Made by a program: the position numbers and the translations under genes
Notes under the pieces: model-generated
The model's database searches: none
Told to the model about the DNA's origin: nothing
Seen by the model: the letters and a program-made list of their open reading frames with translations, nothing else
NCBI GenBank assembly: GCA_026126165.1
Contig: JAHCJR010000007.1
Span: forward strand, 1 to 62,630
Length of the DNA: 62,630 bases
Reading direction: 5' to 3'
Source: Alphaproteobacteria bacterium
GTDB lineage: Bacteria > Pseudomonadota > Alphaproteobacteria > Ferrovibrionales > Ferrovibrionaceae
Part shown: positions 26,105 to 35,758 of the stretch, piece after piece
Numbering within the stretch: position 1 is the first letter of the stretch
Layout of the letters: each line of letters starts with the position of its first letter

Positions 26105-26271
26105 TCCTTTTCGCTCCCTTTTCTGTCGCTGGAATCTTCGTCGAAGAGAATGCGGCTGCCCGCCCCGTCGAGATCGTCGAACTGCCCGCTCCGCATCGCC
26201 CACAGGAAGCCTGCGAGGCCAAGCAGCCCGAGAAACAGGGCGATGGGAATGAGATAGAGCAGGCCGCTCAT
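26101..26271 (-). CDS. ccoS: cbb3-type cytochrome oxidase assembly protein CcoS
   Basis: A 56-residue protein with one N-terminal membrane helix beginning MSGLLYLIPIALFLG and then the family motif FLWAMRSGQFDDLDG. It ends in a charged tail rich in aspartate and serine. CcoS is needed for inserting heme b and copper into the cbb3 oxidase. The ATG overlaps the ccoI stop (ATGA) and its own stop overlaps the next small gene, so ccoI-ccoS-small gene are tightly coupled. Confidence 0.92.
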   Translation of the reverse strand: MSGLLYLIPIALFLGLLGLAGFLWAMRSGQFDDLDGAGSRILFDEDSSDRKGSEKE

Positions 26272-28658
26272 GATGGCACGCTCCGGCCGCCACGCATCGC
26301 ATTGGCGATCACCAGCAGGGAAGAACCCGACATGGCGATCGCGGCGATGAGCGGCGTCACATGGCCCAGCACGGCGAGCGGAATGGCGATGGCATTATAG
26401 GCCAGCGCCAGGGCCAGATTCTGCCAAACCAGGCGCTGCGCCCGCCGGGCCAGATCGAGGATCTCCACCACCGGCCGCAGCCTGTCGCCCTGGAAGATCG
26501 CATCGGCGGCCGTCTGGGTCACGTCCGCCGCGCTTGCGGGGGAAATCGAGGCATGTCCGGCCGCCAGCGCCGGCGCATCGTTCAGCCCGTCGCCCGCCAT
26601 CAGCGTGCGCCGTCCAGCCCGCGCCAGATCGTCGAGCAGCCGGCACTTGTCGGCAGGCGTCAGGCCGGCCTGCCATGCCTTGATCCCGAGCGCGGCGGCC
26701 ACGGCGCGCACCGCCGGCTCGCGGTCGCCGGACAGAAGCGCGATGCGGTAGCCGCGTCGGCCGAGCTCCGCCAGCGTCTCCCGTGCATCGGGGCGCACCG
26801 GATCGACGAAGGTGAAGCGGACCGGCGCCGCACGATCCGGACGGGCGAGCCAGATTTCCAGCGCCCCATCGTCGCCCGGTTCGTCAATGCCACAGAAGCG
26901 CCGCGATCCCAGCCGCACCGTGCCCGCCGGACCCGTCCAGGCCAGTCCCTCGCCCGGATGTTCGACAATACCGCTCGCCGGTGCCACATGGGGCGCGGCA
27001 CGATGCAGCGCCCGGCTCAGCGGATGCCGGCTATTCGCCGCAAGCGCCGCGCCAAGTTCCAGATCTTCCCGGCTCCAGTCCTCCGAGGCAATCAGCTCCG
27101 GCCGCCCGAGCGTCAGCGTACCGGTCTTGTCGAATACGACCGTATCGACCTCCGCCAGCCGTTCCAGGGCGGTCGGCGACTTGAGCAGGATGCCGCGGCG
27201 ATAGAGCGCGCCGCTGACCACCACTTGCACCGCCGGCACGGCCAGAGCAAGCGCGCAGGGGCAGGTGATGATGAGAACCGTGGCGGCGACGAGCACCGCC
27301 GTGTGAAGGCCGGCCCCCGCGGCAAGCCAGCCGGCAAAAGTCAGCAACGCCAGGACATGAACCACCGGGGCATAGGCTCTCGCCACCCGGTCGGCGAGCG
27401 CGACATGACGCGCATTGCCCTGCTCCGCCGCCTCCAGCAGGCGCACGATCTCGGCCAGCAGCGTCCCTGAACCGGCCGCATCGACGCGGAGCTCGATCGG
27501 CCCGGACAGGTTGACCATTCCGGCAAATGTCCGCGTGCCGGGCGCCACCGGCTGGGGCAGGCTTTCGCCCGTCACCAGGCTTGCATCGACGCTCGAACGG
27601 CCGGCCAGCACCGTGCCATCCGCCGCGATGCGCTCGCCCGCCGCCACCATGAGACGGTCGCCGGGGCGGAGTTCCACCGGATCGACGGGCTCGGCGGCGC
27701 CGTCCGCGCCGATGCGGCTGGCGATGCCTCCGGAAAGGGCGAGCAAATGCCGCGCCGCGGACCGTGCGCGGCCACGCGCGCGCCGTTCGAGATAGCGCCC
27801 CAGCAGCAGGAAGAAGACCAGGGTGATCGCCGAATCGAAATAGGCATGCGGGCCGGAGCGCGCCACTTCGGAGAGCGAGATGGCGGCGGCGAGGAGCACG
27901 CCGATCGAGACCGGAACGTCCATGTTCGTTCGTCCGGCCCGCAATGCCTGCAGCGCGGAACGGAAGAACGGTTGTCCCGCATAGGCAAGCGCCGGCAGGG
28001 CGATGAGCGCCGAGACCCAGTGCAGCAGGTCGCGGGTCGCCTGCCCCATCTCGCCGTCATGGCCCGACCAGACGGCGATGGACAGCAGCATGACATTGCC
28101 GGCGGCGAAGCCCGCGACGGCCAGCGCGCGCAGCAGCGCCCGCTCCTCGCGCTCCTCCAGACGCGCCGCATTGTCGGCCGTGTAGGGAACTGCCCGGTAG
28201 CCAAGCAGCGTCACGCGGCCGACCAGTTCGCGCGCCAGCTCCGCCGCTCCGTCCCATGCAATGGAAAGACGGCGCGTCGAGACATTCAGCCGCGCAAGCC
28301 GGACGCGTGGATCGCGACGCAGCAGGGTCTCGATCAGCCAGACGCAGGCCGCGCAGTGCAGACCGTCCACCACCAGCTCGATCCCATGCCGGCCCTCGCC
28401 GATGGCGCGGACATGACGGCTGAGATCGATGCCGGGCGCGGCTTGCGAACGCGGTGCCGGGGTTTCGGGGTCGAGAACGCGGCGCCGGTAATAGTCGGAG
28501 AGACCCGCCTCGCGGATCACCCGCGCCGCCGCCTCGCAGCCGGCGCAGCAATAGTCCCCATCGGCCCCTTCGGGCAAGGCCGTGCCGCAATGCAGGCAAG
28601 CGGATGCGCCGGCCGCCGGCGCGGCGACCAGGCGGAGTTCCCGCGCCTCGCCGCTCAT
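26268..28658 (-). CDS. ccoI: Copper-translocating P-type ATPase CcoI
   Basis: A 796-residue copper P1B ATPase (CcoI/FixI/CtpA type) needed to assemble the copper centre of cbb3 oxidase. The N-terminal region has a CLHCG...CCAGC motif, then a heavy-metal-binding site CAAC in GLHCAACVWLIE. The transport motif is CPC in TCPCALALAVP, the phosphorylation motif DKTGTLT, HP in SRHPLSRAL and GDGLNDAPAL at the hinge. It has eight membrane helices. The ATG overlaps the ccoH stop. It sits between ccoH and ccoS as in most alphaproteobacterial cco clusters. Confidence 0.95.
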   Translation of the reverse strand: MSGEARELRLVAAPAAGASACLHCGTALPEGADGDYCCAGCEAAARVIREAGLSDYYRRRVLDPETPAPRSQAAPGIDLSRHVRAIGEGRHGIELVVDGLHCAACVWLIETLLRRDPRVRLARLNVSTRRLSIAWDGAAELARELVGRVTLLGYRAVPYTADNAARLEEREERALLRALAVAGFAAGNVMLLSIAVWSGHDGEMGQATRDLLHWVSALIALPALAYAGQPFFRSALQALRAGRTNMDVPVSIGVLLAAAISLSEVARSGPHAYFDSAITLVFFLLLGRYLERRARGRARSAARHLLALSGGIASRIGADGAAEPVDPVELRPGDRLMVAAGERIAADGTVLAGRSSVDASLVTGESLPQPVAPGTRTFAGMVNLSGPIELRVDAAGSGTLLAEIVRLLEAAEQGNARHVALADRVARAYAPVVHVLALLTFAGWLAAGAGLHTAVLVAATVLIITCPCALALAVPAVQVVVSGALYRRGILLKSPTALERLAEVDTVVFDKTGTLTLGRPELIASEDWSREDLELGAALAANSRHPLSRALHRAAPHVAPASGIVEHPGEGLAWTGPAGTVRLGSRRFCGIDEPGDDGALEIWLARPDRAAPVRFTFVDPVRPDARETLAELGRRGYRIALLSGDREPAVRAVAAALGIKAWQAGLTPADKCRLLDDLARAGRRTLMAGDGLNDAPALAAGHASISPASAADVTQTAADAIFQGDRLRPVVEILDLARRAQRLVWQNLALALAYNAIAIPLAVLGHVTPLIAAIAMSGSSLLVIANAMRGGRSVPS

Positions 28659-29176
28659 CGCACGAAGATGCGGCGCCGGCCATCGAGCCGGTCGGCGCCG
28701 TTCGATGCAACGATCTCCACGTCCCACTGGCCCGGCAGCGGCAGCACCACCGGCGCGGCAAAACGCCCCTCGCCCCGGTAGGGCAGCTCCAGCACGATGG
28801 GCGCCAGGTTTTCCACCGGACGGGAAATGCGCGCTTCCACGGCCAGTCCAGGCAGCGTCTCGCCGGCAGCTCCGTGGATTCGCGCCGCCACCTCGCCCAC
28901 GCCGGGCTCCGCGCCGGTCGGGACGAAACCGAGTTCGAGGCTCCAGCCCAGACGTTCGGCACGCATCTTGCGCTCCAGAGCCTGGTTGTAGGCGAGACCC
29001 TTTTCATAGGGCTTTTCCACGACCAGTCCCTGCCAGGTGCTGACGGCGAAGAAGATCAGCAAGCCGTTCACCAGGATCACCACTGCCATGGGCAGGAAGA
29101 AGGCGAGCGGAATGAGCGAGCGCCGCTTCGTCGCTTGTCCGCCACTGCCGGCCGCCCCGCCCTGCCGCACCTTCAT
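28655..29176 (-). CDS. ccoH: cbb3 oxidase accessory protein CcoH (FixH)
   Basis: A 173-residue protein with one N-terminal membrane helix (LAFFLPMAVVILVNGLLIFF) and a periplasmic FixH domain beginning WQGLVVEKPYEKGLAYN. It stabilises the oxidase during assembly. I chose the ATG at 29176 because GGAGG lies seven bases before it. An ATG at 29194 overlaps the ccoG stop and would add six residues; either is possible. The stop overlaps the ccoI start. Confidence 0.9.
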   Translation of the reverse strand: MKVRQGGAAGSGGQATKRRSLIPLAFFLPMAVVILVNGLLIFFAVSTWQGLVVEKPYEKGLAYNQALERKMRAERLGWSLELGFVPTGAEPGVGEVAARIHGAAGETLPGLAVEARISRPVENLAPIVLELPYRGEGRFAAPVVLPLPGQWDVEIVASNGADRLDGRRRIFVR

Positions 29177-29190
29177 GTCCGATCCTCCCT

Positions 29191-30693
29191 TCATGGCCGG
29201 CCCGCCGGCCCGCGAAACACCGTGCGCTCGCGCGCCACTTCGCGGCCCGTGCGATCCAGAAGGACGATATCGACCGGCAGGCTTTCCGCCTTCACGGCGG
29301 CCCGTTCGAGACGGGCATAGACCCTGACGGTCCCGACCGAGTCCGCGCGCACCGCGACGCTTTCGCCGCTGACACCCGCCGCCTCGCCAAGCGAAATCTC
29401 GGCGCCGGCCGCCGCCGCTCCGTCGAATCTGACGCGGAACTCCCGCTCCTCATGAGCCTTGTTGCCGATCTTCAGCGTATAGCCGTTCCGTATCGAACCA
29501 TCCGAAAGCGTGACGAACAGCGGCAGGCGATCCCTGATCACCGTCAGGGTAACGTCCGCGCGCATCAGAAGCGCGGCCAGCATGGCGCCAGCCACGACCG
29601 CCAGCATCGTCGCGTAGATGATGGTGCGCGGGCGCACCAGCCTGTAGGGCGCCTCGTGGCCCTTGGCGCGCTCGGCCTGCGAGGCCAGGGTCGCGAAGGT
29701 AATGAGCTCGCGCGGTCGCCCGACTTTTCCCATGATGTCGTTGCAGGCGTCGATGCAGAGGCCGCAGCCGATGCATTCGAGCTGCATCCCGTCCCGGATG
29801 TCGATGCCGGTCGGACAGACGGCAATGCAGGCCCGGCAATCGACGCAGTCGCCGCGACCTTCCCAGCTATCGCCCTGTTTGTGCTTGCCGCGCGGCTCCC
29901 CGCGCCAGGCCTGATAGGTCACCGTCAGCGTCTGCTCGTCCAGCATGGCGGCCTGAAACCGCGGCCAGGGGCACATGTAGGTGCAGACCTGTTCGCGCGC
30001 GAACCCGGCAAGAACGTAGGTGGTGGCGGTGAACAGTCCGACGAAGAAATAGAGCTTCAGCGAGGATTGGCCGGTCAGGACCTCGACCATGGTCGTCGGC
30101 GCGTCGTTGAAGTAGAAGATCCAGGCGCCGCCGGTGGTGAGCGAGATGAGCAGCCACGCGGCGTGCTTGGCGGACTTGCGCGCGAACTTCGCGGCGCTCA
30201 GGGGCGCCCGGTCGAGCCGCATGCGCTGGTGACGCTCGCCCTCGATCCAGCGTTCGACCAGCATGAAGAGATCGGTCCAGACCGTCTGCGGACAGGTATA
30301 GCCGCACCAGAGGCGGCCGAACAGGCTGGAGACGAGAAACAGGCCAACCGCGCCGATCAGCAGCAGGCCGGTCAGATAGTAAATCTCCTGCGGCCATATC
30401 TCGATCCAGAAGAAGTAGCCGCGTGCGTTGGTGATGTCGAGCAGCACCGCCTGGTCCGGCGCTCCCGGCCCCCGATCGAAGCGGATCCAGGGCGTCACGT
30501 AATAGACCGCCAGACAGAGGGCCAGCACCGCCCATTTGATGTTGCGATAGAATCCGCTGACGCCGCGCGGATAGATGCGCACGCGGCTGGCATAAAGCGG
30601 CCCCGCCGGCGTCTCGACCACTTTTGGCCGGCCCGCAGCGACGATGTCTTCGTGTTCCCGCTCGTCGGCGGCTGCCTTCACCTTGTACTCCAC
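29191..30693 (-). CDS. ccoG: cbb3 oxidase accessory protein CcoG (4Fe-4S)
   Basis: A 500-residue membrane iron-sulfur protein that reduces copper for CcoI-dependent assembly. Two [4Fe-4S] clusters are predicted from CVDCRACIAVCPTG and CIGCGLCIDACND. Additional cysteines lie in CGYTCPQTVW and CTYMCPWPR. Membrane helices flank these motifs, and the C-terminal third is a periplasmic Ig-like domain. The start is GTG at 30693; no ATG is available near there. It lies between ccoP and ccoH. Confidence 0.93.
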   Translation of the reverse strand: MEYKVKAAADEREHEDIVAAGRPKVVETPAGPLYASRVRIYPRGVSGFYRNIKWAVLALCLAVYYVTPWIRFDRGPGAPDQAVLLDITNARGYFFWIEIWPQEIYYLTGLLLIGAVGLFLVSSLFGRLWCGYTCPQTVWTDLFMLVERWIEGERHQRMRLDRAPLSAAKFARKSAKHAAWLLISLTTGGAWIFYFNDAPTTMVEVLTGQSSLKLYFFVGLFTATTYVLAGFAREQVCTYMCPWPRFQAAMLDEQTLTVTYQAWRGEPRGKHKQGDSWEGRGDCVDCRACIAVCPTGIDIRDGMQLECIGCGLCIDACNDIMGKVGRPRELITFATLASQAERAKGHEAPYRLVRPRTIIYATMLAVVAGAMLAALLMRADVTLTVIRDRLPLFVTLSDGSIRNGYTLKIGNKAHEEREFRVRFDGAAAAGAEISLGEAAGVSGESVAVRADSVGTVRVYARLERAAVKAESLPVDIVLLDRTGREVARERTVFRGPAGRP

Positions 30694-30720
30694 GGTTTCG
30701 GTCCCGAGGCGGCCTTGCGC

Positions 30721-31590
30721 CTACTCGCCACCGCCCAGGGCATGCACATAGACGGAGAGCATCTTGATGGTGGCGGCGTCCAGCCGCCCCTCCCAAGCCG
30801 GCATGGCGCCGTTGCGCGCATTGTGGATGGTCTCGACAATCGACCGCCGGTCGCCGCCATAGAGCCAGATTGCATTGGTCAGGTTCGGCGCACCCAGTTC
30901 CCGGTTGCCCTCGCCCCGCTCGCCATGGCAGGCGACGCACTGTTCGGCGAAGACCTGCGCGCCGCGCGCCGCCCTCTCCGCATCTTCCGCCCGCCCGCTC
31001 AGCGAGAGCACATATTCGGCGACATCGCCGATCTGCCTCTGGTCCAGGATCCTGTCCGCGCCATAGCGGGGCATCGCCGACTGCCTGGATCGGTCGTCGC
31101 TGTTGCGGATTCCATACTGGATGGTCTGATGGATATCCTCGAGCCTTCCGCCCCACAGCCAGTCGTCGTCGGCGAGATTGGGATAGCCACGGGCCCCCGC
31201 GCCACCCACCTGGTGGCATGGGGCGCAGTTATTGTTGAAGGCGATCCGGCCGCCGATCTGCGCATAGGTCAGAAGCTCGGGATTGCCCCTGATCTCCTCG
31301 AGCGTCGCCGCTGCGATGCGCCGCATGAACGGCGCCTGCTCCGCGGCGGCCTCCTCGATGCGCCGCGCCACATCCTCGCGCTGATTGTAGCCCAGTATGC
31401 CGCCGAAGTAGGAATTCACGAAAGGCACCGACGGGAACAGCACGAAATAGACGGCGGAAAACACGATGGTCGCATAGAAGGTGTAGACCCACCATTTCGG
31501 CATCGGCGTATCGAGTTCCTTGATGCCGTCCCATTCGTGTCCGGTGGTCTGCTGACCCGAAATCTCGTCTTTCTCGATCTTTGTCGGCAT
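30721..31590 (-). CDS. ccoP: cbb3-type cytochrome c oxidase subunit III CcoP
   Basis: A 289-residue diheme cytochrome c. The N-terminal FixP_N region (TGHEWDGIKELDTPMPKWW) leads into one membrane helix. Two heme-binding motifs follow, CAPCH and CVACH, each in a cytochrome c domain with the expected later methionines (SAMPRYG, GAMPAW). It receives electrons and passes them to CcoO. It lies between ccoQ and ccoG in the canonical order. Confidence 0.96.
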   Translation of the reverse strand: MPTKIEKDEISGQQTTGHEWDGIKELDTPMPKWWVYTFYATIVFSAVYFVLFPSVPFVNSYFGGILGYNQREDVARRIEEAAAEQAPFMRRIAAATLEEIRGNPELLTYAQIGGRIAFNNNCAPCHQVGGAGARGYPNLADDDWLWGGRLEDIHQTIQYGIRNSDDRSRQSAMPRYGADRILDQRQIGDVAEYVLSLSGRAEDAERAARGAQVFAEQCVACHGERGEGNRELGAPNLTNAIWLYGGDRRSIVETIHNARNGAMPAWEGRLDAATIKMLSVYVHALGGGE

Positions 31591-31607
31591 GACGGATCCT
31601 TCAACTC

Positions 31608-31760
31608 TCAGCGCTGGTCATCGAGGGGAATGCGCGCGGCGCGCCGCATCTCCTCCCGCCGCGAAGGCCAGAGCGCCCAGGCGACGAGGCCGATGAACAG
31701 CGCGGTGAACCAGACCGTCCACAGCGACCTGAGCAGGGGATAGATTTCGCCGAGTTCCAT
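31608..31760 (-). CDS. ccoQ: cbb3-type cytochrome oxidase small subunit CcoQ
   Basis: A 50-residue single-helix protein beginning MELGEIYPLLRSLWTVW, with a helix around FTALFIGLVAWALWP and an arginine-rich end. Small size, position between ccoO and ccoP, and topology identify it. GGGGAGG lies five bases before the ATG. CcoQ stabilises the core complex, particularly in the presence of oxygen. Confidence 0.9.
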   Translation of the reverse strand: MELGEIYPLLRSLWTVWFTALFIGLVAWALWPSRREEMRRAARIPLDDQR

Positions 31761-31773
31761 CGTCGCCTCCCCT

Positions 31774-32499
31774 CTACTGCTTGAGATCGGCGGGCGTCAC
31801 GCCCTGGAACTTCACCATGGTGCCCAGGACCTGCATGTAGGCAATCAGGGCATCCATCTCGGTCAGCCGCTTCGGGTCGCCGTCGAAATCCCCGATCACG
31901 GCGCCGGGGTAGCGTTTGAGCAGGTCCGTCGTATCGGCCTCCGGATCCGCCTGCGCGGCCAGGTCGGCCGCCGCGCTGGCGATCATTTCCTCGCTGTAGG
32001 GAACGCCGAGCCGCCGGTTCGCCACCAGATGCGCGGCAATGTCGCCGGCGCCGAGCGGACGGCGCGCGAGGAACGGATAGGCGGGCATCACCGATTCAGG
32101 CACGACAGATCGCGGATCGATCATGTGCGCGACGTGCCATTCGTTCGAGTATTTGCCTCCGACCCGGGCAAGGTCCGGCCCGGTGCGCTTCGAGCCCCAC
32201 TGGAAGGGTCTGTCGTACATGCTCTCCGCCGCCAGGCTGTAATGGCCGTAGCGTTCGACCTCGTCGCGCATCGGCCGGATTTGCTGGCTGTGGCAGACAT
32301 AGCAGCCTTCGCGGACATAGATGTTGCGCCCGGCAAGTTCGAGCGGTGAATAGGGCCGCACGCCCTGTACCCGCTCGATGGTCGATTCGATGGTGAAGAG
32401 CGGCACGATCTCCACCAGGCCGCCGATCGCCACCGTGATCAGGGTAAGTACCGCGAGCAGCGGCGCGCTACGCTCGATGGTCGCGTGTTTGAACTGCAT
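31774..32499 (-). CDS. ccoO: cbb3-type cytochrome c oxidase subunit II CcoO
   Basis: A 241-residue monoheme cytochrome c with an N-terminal membrane anchor ([20 protein letters not shown]). The heme motif is CYVCH within [18 protein letters not shown], followed by ERYGHYS, both typical of CcoO/FixO; the methionine ligand is in ESVMPAYP. The ATG at 32499 follows GGGAG; the longer open frame upstream lies inside ccoN and is not coding. It sits 11 bases after ccoN. Confidence 0.95.
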   Translation of the reverse strand: MQFKHATIERSAPLLAVLTLITVAIGGLVEIVPLFTIESTIERVQGVRPYSPLELAGRNIYVREGCYVCHSQQIRPMRDEVERYGHYSLAAESMYDRPFQWGSKRTGPDLARVGGKYSNEWHVAHMIDPRSVVPESVMPAYPFLARRPLGAGDIAAHLVANRRLGVPYSEEMIASAAADLAAQADPEADTTDLLKRYPGAVIGDFDGDPKRLTEMDALIAYMQVLGTMVKFQGVTPADLKQ

Positions 32500-32510
32500 C
32501 GCGCGCTCCC

Positions 32511-33989
32511 TCACTCGGCCGGTTGCGCGGCCGCGGCCCGCGCCGCCGGCTGCCCGGCGACATGACCCTGCGCCGTGCGCCACAGGTTGTAGACCATGAG
32601 CAGTGCCCCACCGAGGAAGCACAGGCCGCCAAGCGCGCGGATCATGTAGAAGGGCCGCATCGCGGCGACGGTCTCGACGAACGAATACTGCAGGAAGCCG
32701 TATTCGTCGTAGGCCCGCCACATCAGGCCCTGCATGATGCCGCTCACCCACATGGCGGTGATGTAGAGCACGATTCCGAGGGTCCCGAGCCAGAAGTGCC
32801 AGGCCACCAGCCGGGTCGAATAGAGGCCGGCCCGCTTCCAGAGGACCGGAACGAGATAGTAAAGCGCGCCGAACGTGACGAAGGCATTCCAGCCAAGCGC
32901 GCCGGAATGAACGTGTCCGACCGTCCAGTCCGTGTAATGGCTGAGAGCGTTGACCTGGCGGATGGACATCACCGGCCCCTCGAAGGTCGCCATTCCGTAG
33001 AAGCCGACGGCGGTCACGGAGAAGCGCAGGCCGGGATCGGTGCGCAGCTTGTCCCAGGCACCGGAGAGAGTCATGATTCCGTTGATCATGCCGCCCCAGC
33101 TCGGCATCCACAGCATGACCGAGAAAGCCATGCCGAGAGTCTGCGCCCAGTCCGGCAGCGCCGTATAGTGCAGATGATGCGGGCCGGCCCAGATATAGAG
33201 GAAGATCAGCGACCAGAAATGGATGATCGACAGCCGGTAAGAATAGATCGGTCGTCCCGCTGCCTTCGGGATGAAATAGTACATGATGGCGAGGAAGCCC
33301 GCGGTCAGGAAGAAGCCGACCGCATTGTGGCCGTACCACCACTGCGTGAGCGCATCCTGCACGCCGGCGAAGGCCGAGTAGCTCTTCGCGCCGAAGATCG
33401 AAACCGGCAGCGAGAGATTGTTGACGATGTGCAGCATCGCCACGGTGATGATGAAGGCGAGATAGAACCAGTTCGCCACGTAGATGTGCGGTTCCTCGCG
33501 CTTGATCAGCGTGCCGATGAAGATCATGAAATAGACGACCCACACCAGGGTCAGCCAGAGATCGACGTACCATTCCGGTTCGGCATACTCCTTGGACTGG
33601 GTGTAGCCCATGACGTAGCCGAGGGCGGCCAGGACGATGAAGAGCTGGTAGCCCCAGAAGACGAACCATGCCGGCACCGGGCCGCCCCAGAGCGCGGCGC
33701 GGCAGGTGCGCTGCACCACATAGAAGGAGGTGCCGATCAGCGCGTTGCCGCCGAAGGCAAAGATGGCGGCCGAGGTATGGACCGGCCGCAGCCTGCCGAA
33801 GGTCGTCCATTCGAGACCGAGATTGAGCGCCGGGAAGGCAAGCTGAAGCGCGATATAGACGCCGGCGAGGAATGCCACCACGGCCCAGAAGACTGTGGCC
33901 ACGACAAAGGCGCGGACCACGTCCTCGATATAGGGCTGCTCGGCATCCATCCCGTAACCCATTGGACTGGCTGGGCTGGCTTTCTGCAT
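32511..33989 (-). CDS. ccoN: cbb3-type cytochrome c oxidase subunit I CcoN
   Basis: A 492-residue catalytic subunit with about twelve helices, holding heme b and the heme b3-CuB centre where oxygen is reduced with very high affinity. Ligand histidines appear in [36 protein letters not shown] and [12 protein letters not shown] used the ATG at 33989, preceded by GAGGGGGAAC; a TTG 18 bases upstream is less likely. It is first in the operon and has an FNR-type palindrome (34083-34096) about 100 bases upstream. Confidence 0.96.
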   Translation of the reverse strand: MQKASPASPMGYGMDAEQPYIEDVVRAFVVATVFWAVVAFLAGVYIALQLAFPALNLGLEWTTFGRLRPVHTSAAIFAFGGNALIGTSFYVVQRTCRAALWGGPVPAWFVFWGYQLFIVLAALGYVMGYTQSKEYAEPEWYVDLWLTLVWVVYFMIFIGTLIKREEPHIYVANWFYLAFIITVAMLHIVNNLSLPVSIFGAKSYSAFAGVQDALTQWWYGHNAVGFFLTAGFLAIMYYFIPKAAGRPIYSYRLSIIHFWSLIFLYIWAGPHHLHYTALPDWAQTLGMAFSVMLWMPSWGGMINGIMTLSGAWDKLRTDPGLRFSVTAVGFYGMATFEGPVMSIRQVNALSHYTDWTVGHVHSGALGWNAFVTFGALYYLVPVLWKRAGLYSTRLVAWHFWLGTLGIVLYITAMWVSGIMQGLMWRAYDEYGFLQYSFVETVAAMRPFYMIRALGGLCFLGGALLMVYNLWRTAQGHVAGQPAARAAAAQPAE

Positions 33990-34082
33990 GTTCCCCCTCG
34001 GAAGCAACGTCGGCGGGCTAGTCGCAGGCGGTGGCGCCTCGACACAGTGGGGCGATCATCGGCGCCGCTGCGCGCTCGGGCA

Positions 34083-34096
34083 TTGACGCAGATCAA
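34083..34096 (-). promoter_or_regulatory. FNR/FixK box upstream of ccoN
   Basis: TTGACGCAGATCAA matches the FNR/FixK consensus TTGAY-N4-RTCAA at all ten conserved positions. If centred at -41.5, the -10 hexamer on the minus strand is GATGAT at 34060-34055, four of six matches to TATAAT, giving a 5' leader of about 60 bases before ccoN. It is therefore a good class II FNR promoter. The divergent DUF2189 gene (34195) could share it. Confidence 0.85.
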
Positions 34097-34194
34097 CGCG
34101 GATAGGCACGATGCGACAAAGAATTAGCGACCGTGGACGGCAAGGCGACAGGTCGATTTGCCGCAGCGACAAGACGCCGCCAAGGGGGAGCCAG

Positions 34195-34971
34195 ATGAGC
34201 GTGACCGTGCCAGTCTTCACCAGCCCGAGCCCGCGCATCGCGCTGGTGCCGGTCGATCGTCCGTGGAGCTGGCTGGCGGCCGGATGGAAGGATTTCACGC
34301 GCTCGCCAGGGGTGAGCCTTGCCTATGGCGCGGGCTTCGTCGCGCTGAGCTACGCACTCACCTTCGGGCTCTGGCTATCGGGCCTGTTCTATCTGTTCCT
34401 GCCGCTCGTCGGCGGCTTCTTCATCGTGGCGCCGCTGCTCGCCGTCGGACTCTACGACGTCAGCCGGCGGCACATGGCCGGCGAACCGGTCGATCTCCGC
34501 GTCGCGCTGACCGCGTGGCGGGCGCCGCGCCAGATCGCCCTGCTCGGCGTGGTGCTGCTCCTCATCCACCTGGTCTGGGTGCGCGTCGCGCTGCTTCTCT
34601 TCGCGCTGTTCTTTTCCGGACGCAATCCCGGCTTCGGCGATCTGATACAGACCATCTTTCTTTCGCCGGCCAGCCTGCCCTTCCTCATCACCGGCACCAT
34701 TATCGGCGCGGCCTTCGCCACGCTCGCCTTCGCGGTCAGCGTCGTGTCGATCCCGATGCTGCTCGACCGCGACGTGAACGTGATCACGGCGGTCGCCACC
34801 TCGATGACCGCCGCGCGCGCGAACTACCGTTCCATGGCGCTCTGGGCGGCGCTGATCGTGGGCTTCACCGCATGCGGCATCGTCACGTTCTTCATCGGAC
34901 TGGCGATCGTCCTGCCGCTGATTGCCCATGCAAGCTGGCATGCCTACCGCGACCTCGTCGTGCACGACTAG
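34195..34971 (+). CDS. DUF2189 integral membrane protein
   Basis: A 258-residue protein with five or six predicted helices (for example GAGFVALSYALTFGLWLSG, FFIVAPLLAVGLYDVSR and ACGIVTFFIGLAIVLPLIAH). The YDVSRR motif and overall plan identify the DUF2189 family, whose function is unknown. GGGGGAG lies four bases before the ATG at 34195. It is divergent from ccoN and shares the intergenic region with the FNR box, so oxygen control is possible. It is convergent with the TauE/SafE-like gene, ending one base apart. Confidence 0.85.
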   Translation: MSVTVPVFTSPSPRIALVPVDRPWSWLAAGWKDFTRSPGVSLAYGAGFVALSYALTFGLWLSGLFYLFLPLVGGFFIVAPLLAVGLYDVSRRHMAGEPVDLRVALTAWRAPRQIALLGVVLLLIHLVWVRVALLLFALFFSGRNPGFGDLIQTIFLSPASLPFLITGTIIGAAFATLAFAVSVVSIPMLLDRDVNVITAVATSMTAARANYRSMALWAALIVGFTACGIVTFFIGLAIVLPLIAHASWHAYRDLVVHD

Positions 34972-34972
34972 G

Positions 34973-35719
34973 CTAGAGCAAGGTTCGCGACGCAAGATAG
35001 GCGAGAAACAGCGCGTTGGCGGCCATGACCGCGCGCGCGAGCAGGCTGGCCGCACCCCGCCAGCGCGCCAGCATCGCGCCGCCGAGCAACCCGACGAGGA
35101 CCAGCGCCGGCACGGTCCCGGCGGCGAAGGCCGCCATGGCCAGCATGCCTGGCAGAAAACCGCCCGTGCCCGCCGCCGCCGCCAGAGCGGCATAGAGCAG
35201 GCCGCAGGGCAGCAGGCCGAGCAACAGGCCGAGCGCGAAGCCCCGCATCGGGCCCGGCTCGCGCAGCAGGGGCGCGGCCCGGCGCGAGAGCCGGGCACTC
35301 CACTCTCCGGCGGCGGCGAGCGCCAGGCGTCGGCGGAATCGCGCGCCAGTCGCTTCGTCCATGAACAGGGCCGCCGCCGCCAGCAGCGCCACGCCCACCA
35401 GGAATCGCCATCCCGACAGCGCCGCCACGCCACCCCCGATCAGCCCGGCAACGCCGCCAAGCAGGGCATAGCTGACGATCCGGCCTGCGTGATAGGGCAG
35501 CAGCAGCCCGCCGCGGAGGCGGCGCAGTCCCGCCATGTCCGAGACCGGGCGGCGGGCCAGTCCGGCGCTGACCTGCGACAGCACGAAAGGCCCGCACATG
35601 CCGGCGCAGTGGGCGAACCCGCCGGCGAGGCCGGCAAGGAAGAGCAGGACCGGCAGCGCCAGCGCCTCGGGCAGGCCGGAGAAAAGCAGGCTGTCCAGTC
35701 CGTGTTCGTGATGAAGCAT
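34973..35719 (-). CDS. TauE/SafE-like (UreH-type) membrane transporter
   Basis: A 248-residue protein with six or more helices, assigned to the sulfite exporter TauE/SafE superfamily, UreH-like branch. The signature FAHCAGMCGPFVL near residue 35 has two cysteines and a histidine suited to metal binding; proteins of this type next to cco clusters are thought to handle copper or other metals for oxidase assembly. A second half repeats helices around LGLLLGLLPCGLLYAAL. It lies between the cco cluster and the FNR gene. Confidence 0.8.
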   Translation of the reverse strand: MLHHEHGLDSLLFSGLPEALALPVLLFLAGLAGGFAHCAGMCGPFVLSQVSAGLARRPVSDMAGLRRLRGGLLLPYHAGRIVSYALLGGVAGLIGGGVAALSGWRFLVGVALLAAAALFMDEATGARFRRRLALAAAGEWSARLSRRAAPLLREPGPMRGFALGLLLGLLPCGLLYAALAAAAGTGGFLPGMLAMAAFAAGTVPALVLVGLLGGAMLARWRGAASLLARAVMAANALFLAYLASRTLL

Positions 35720-35758
35720 CGGTTCGGCCGGTCCCGTCCTCTCGCGACGGACCGGACG

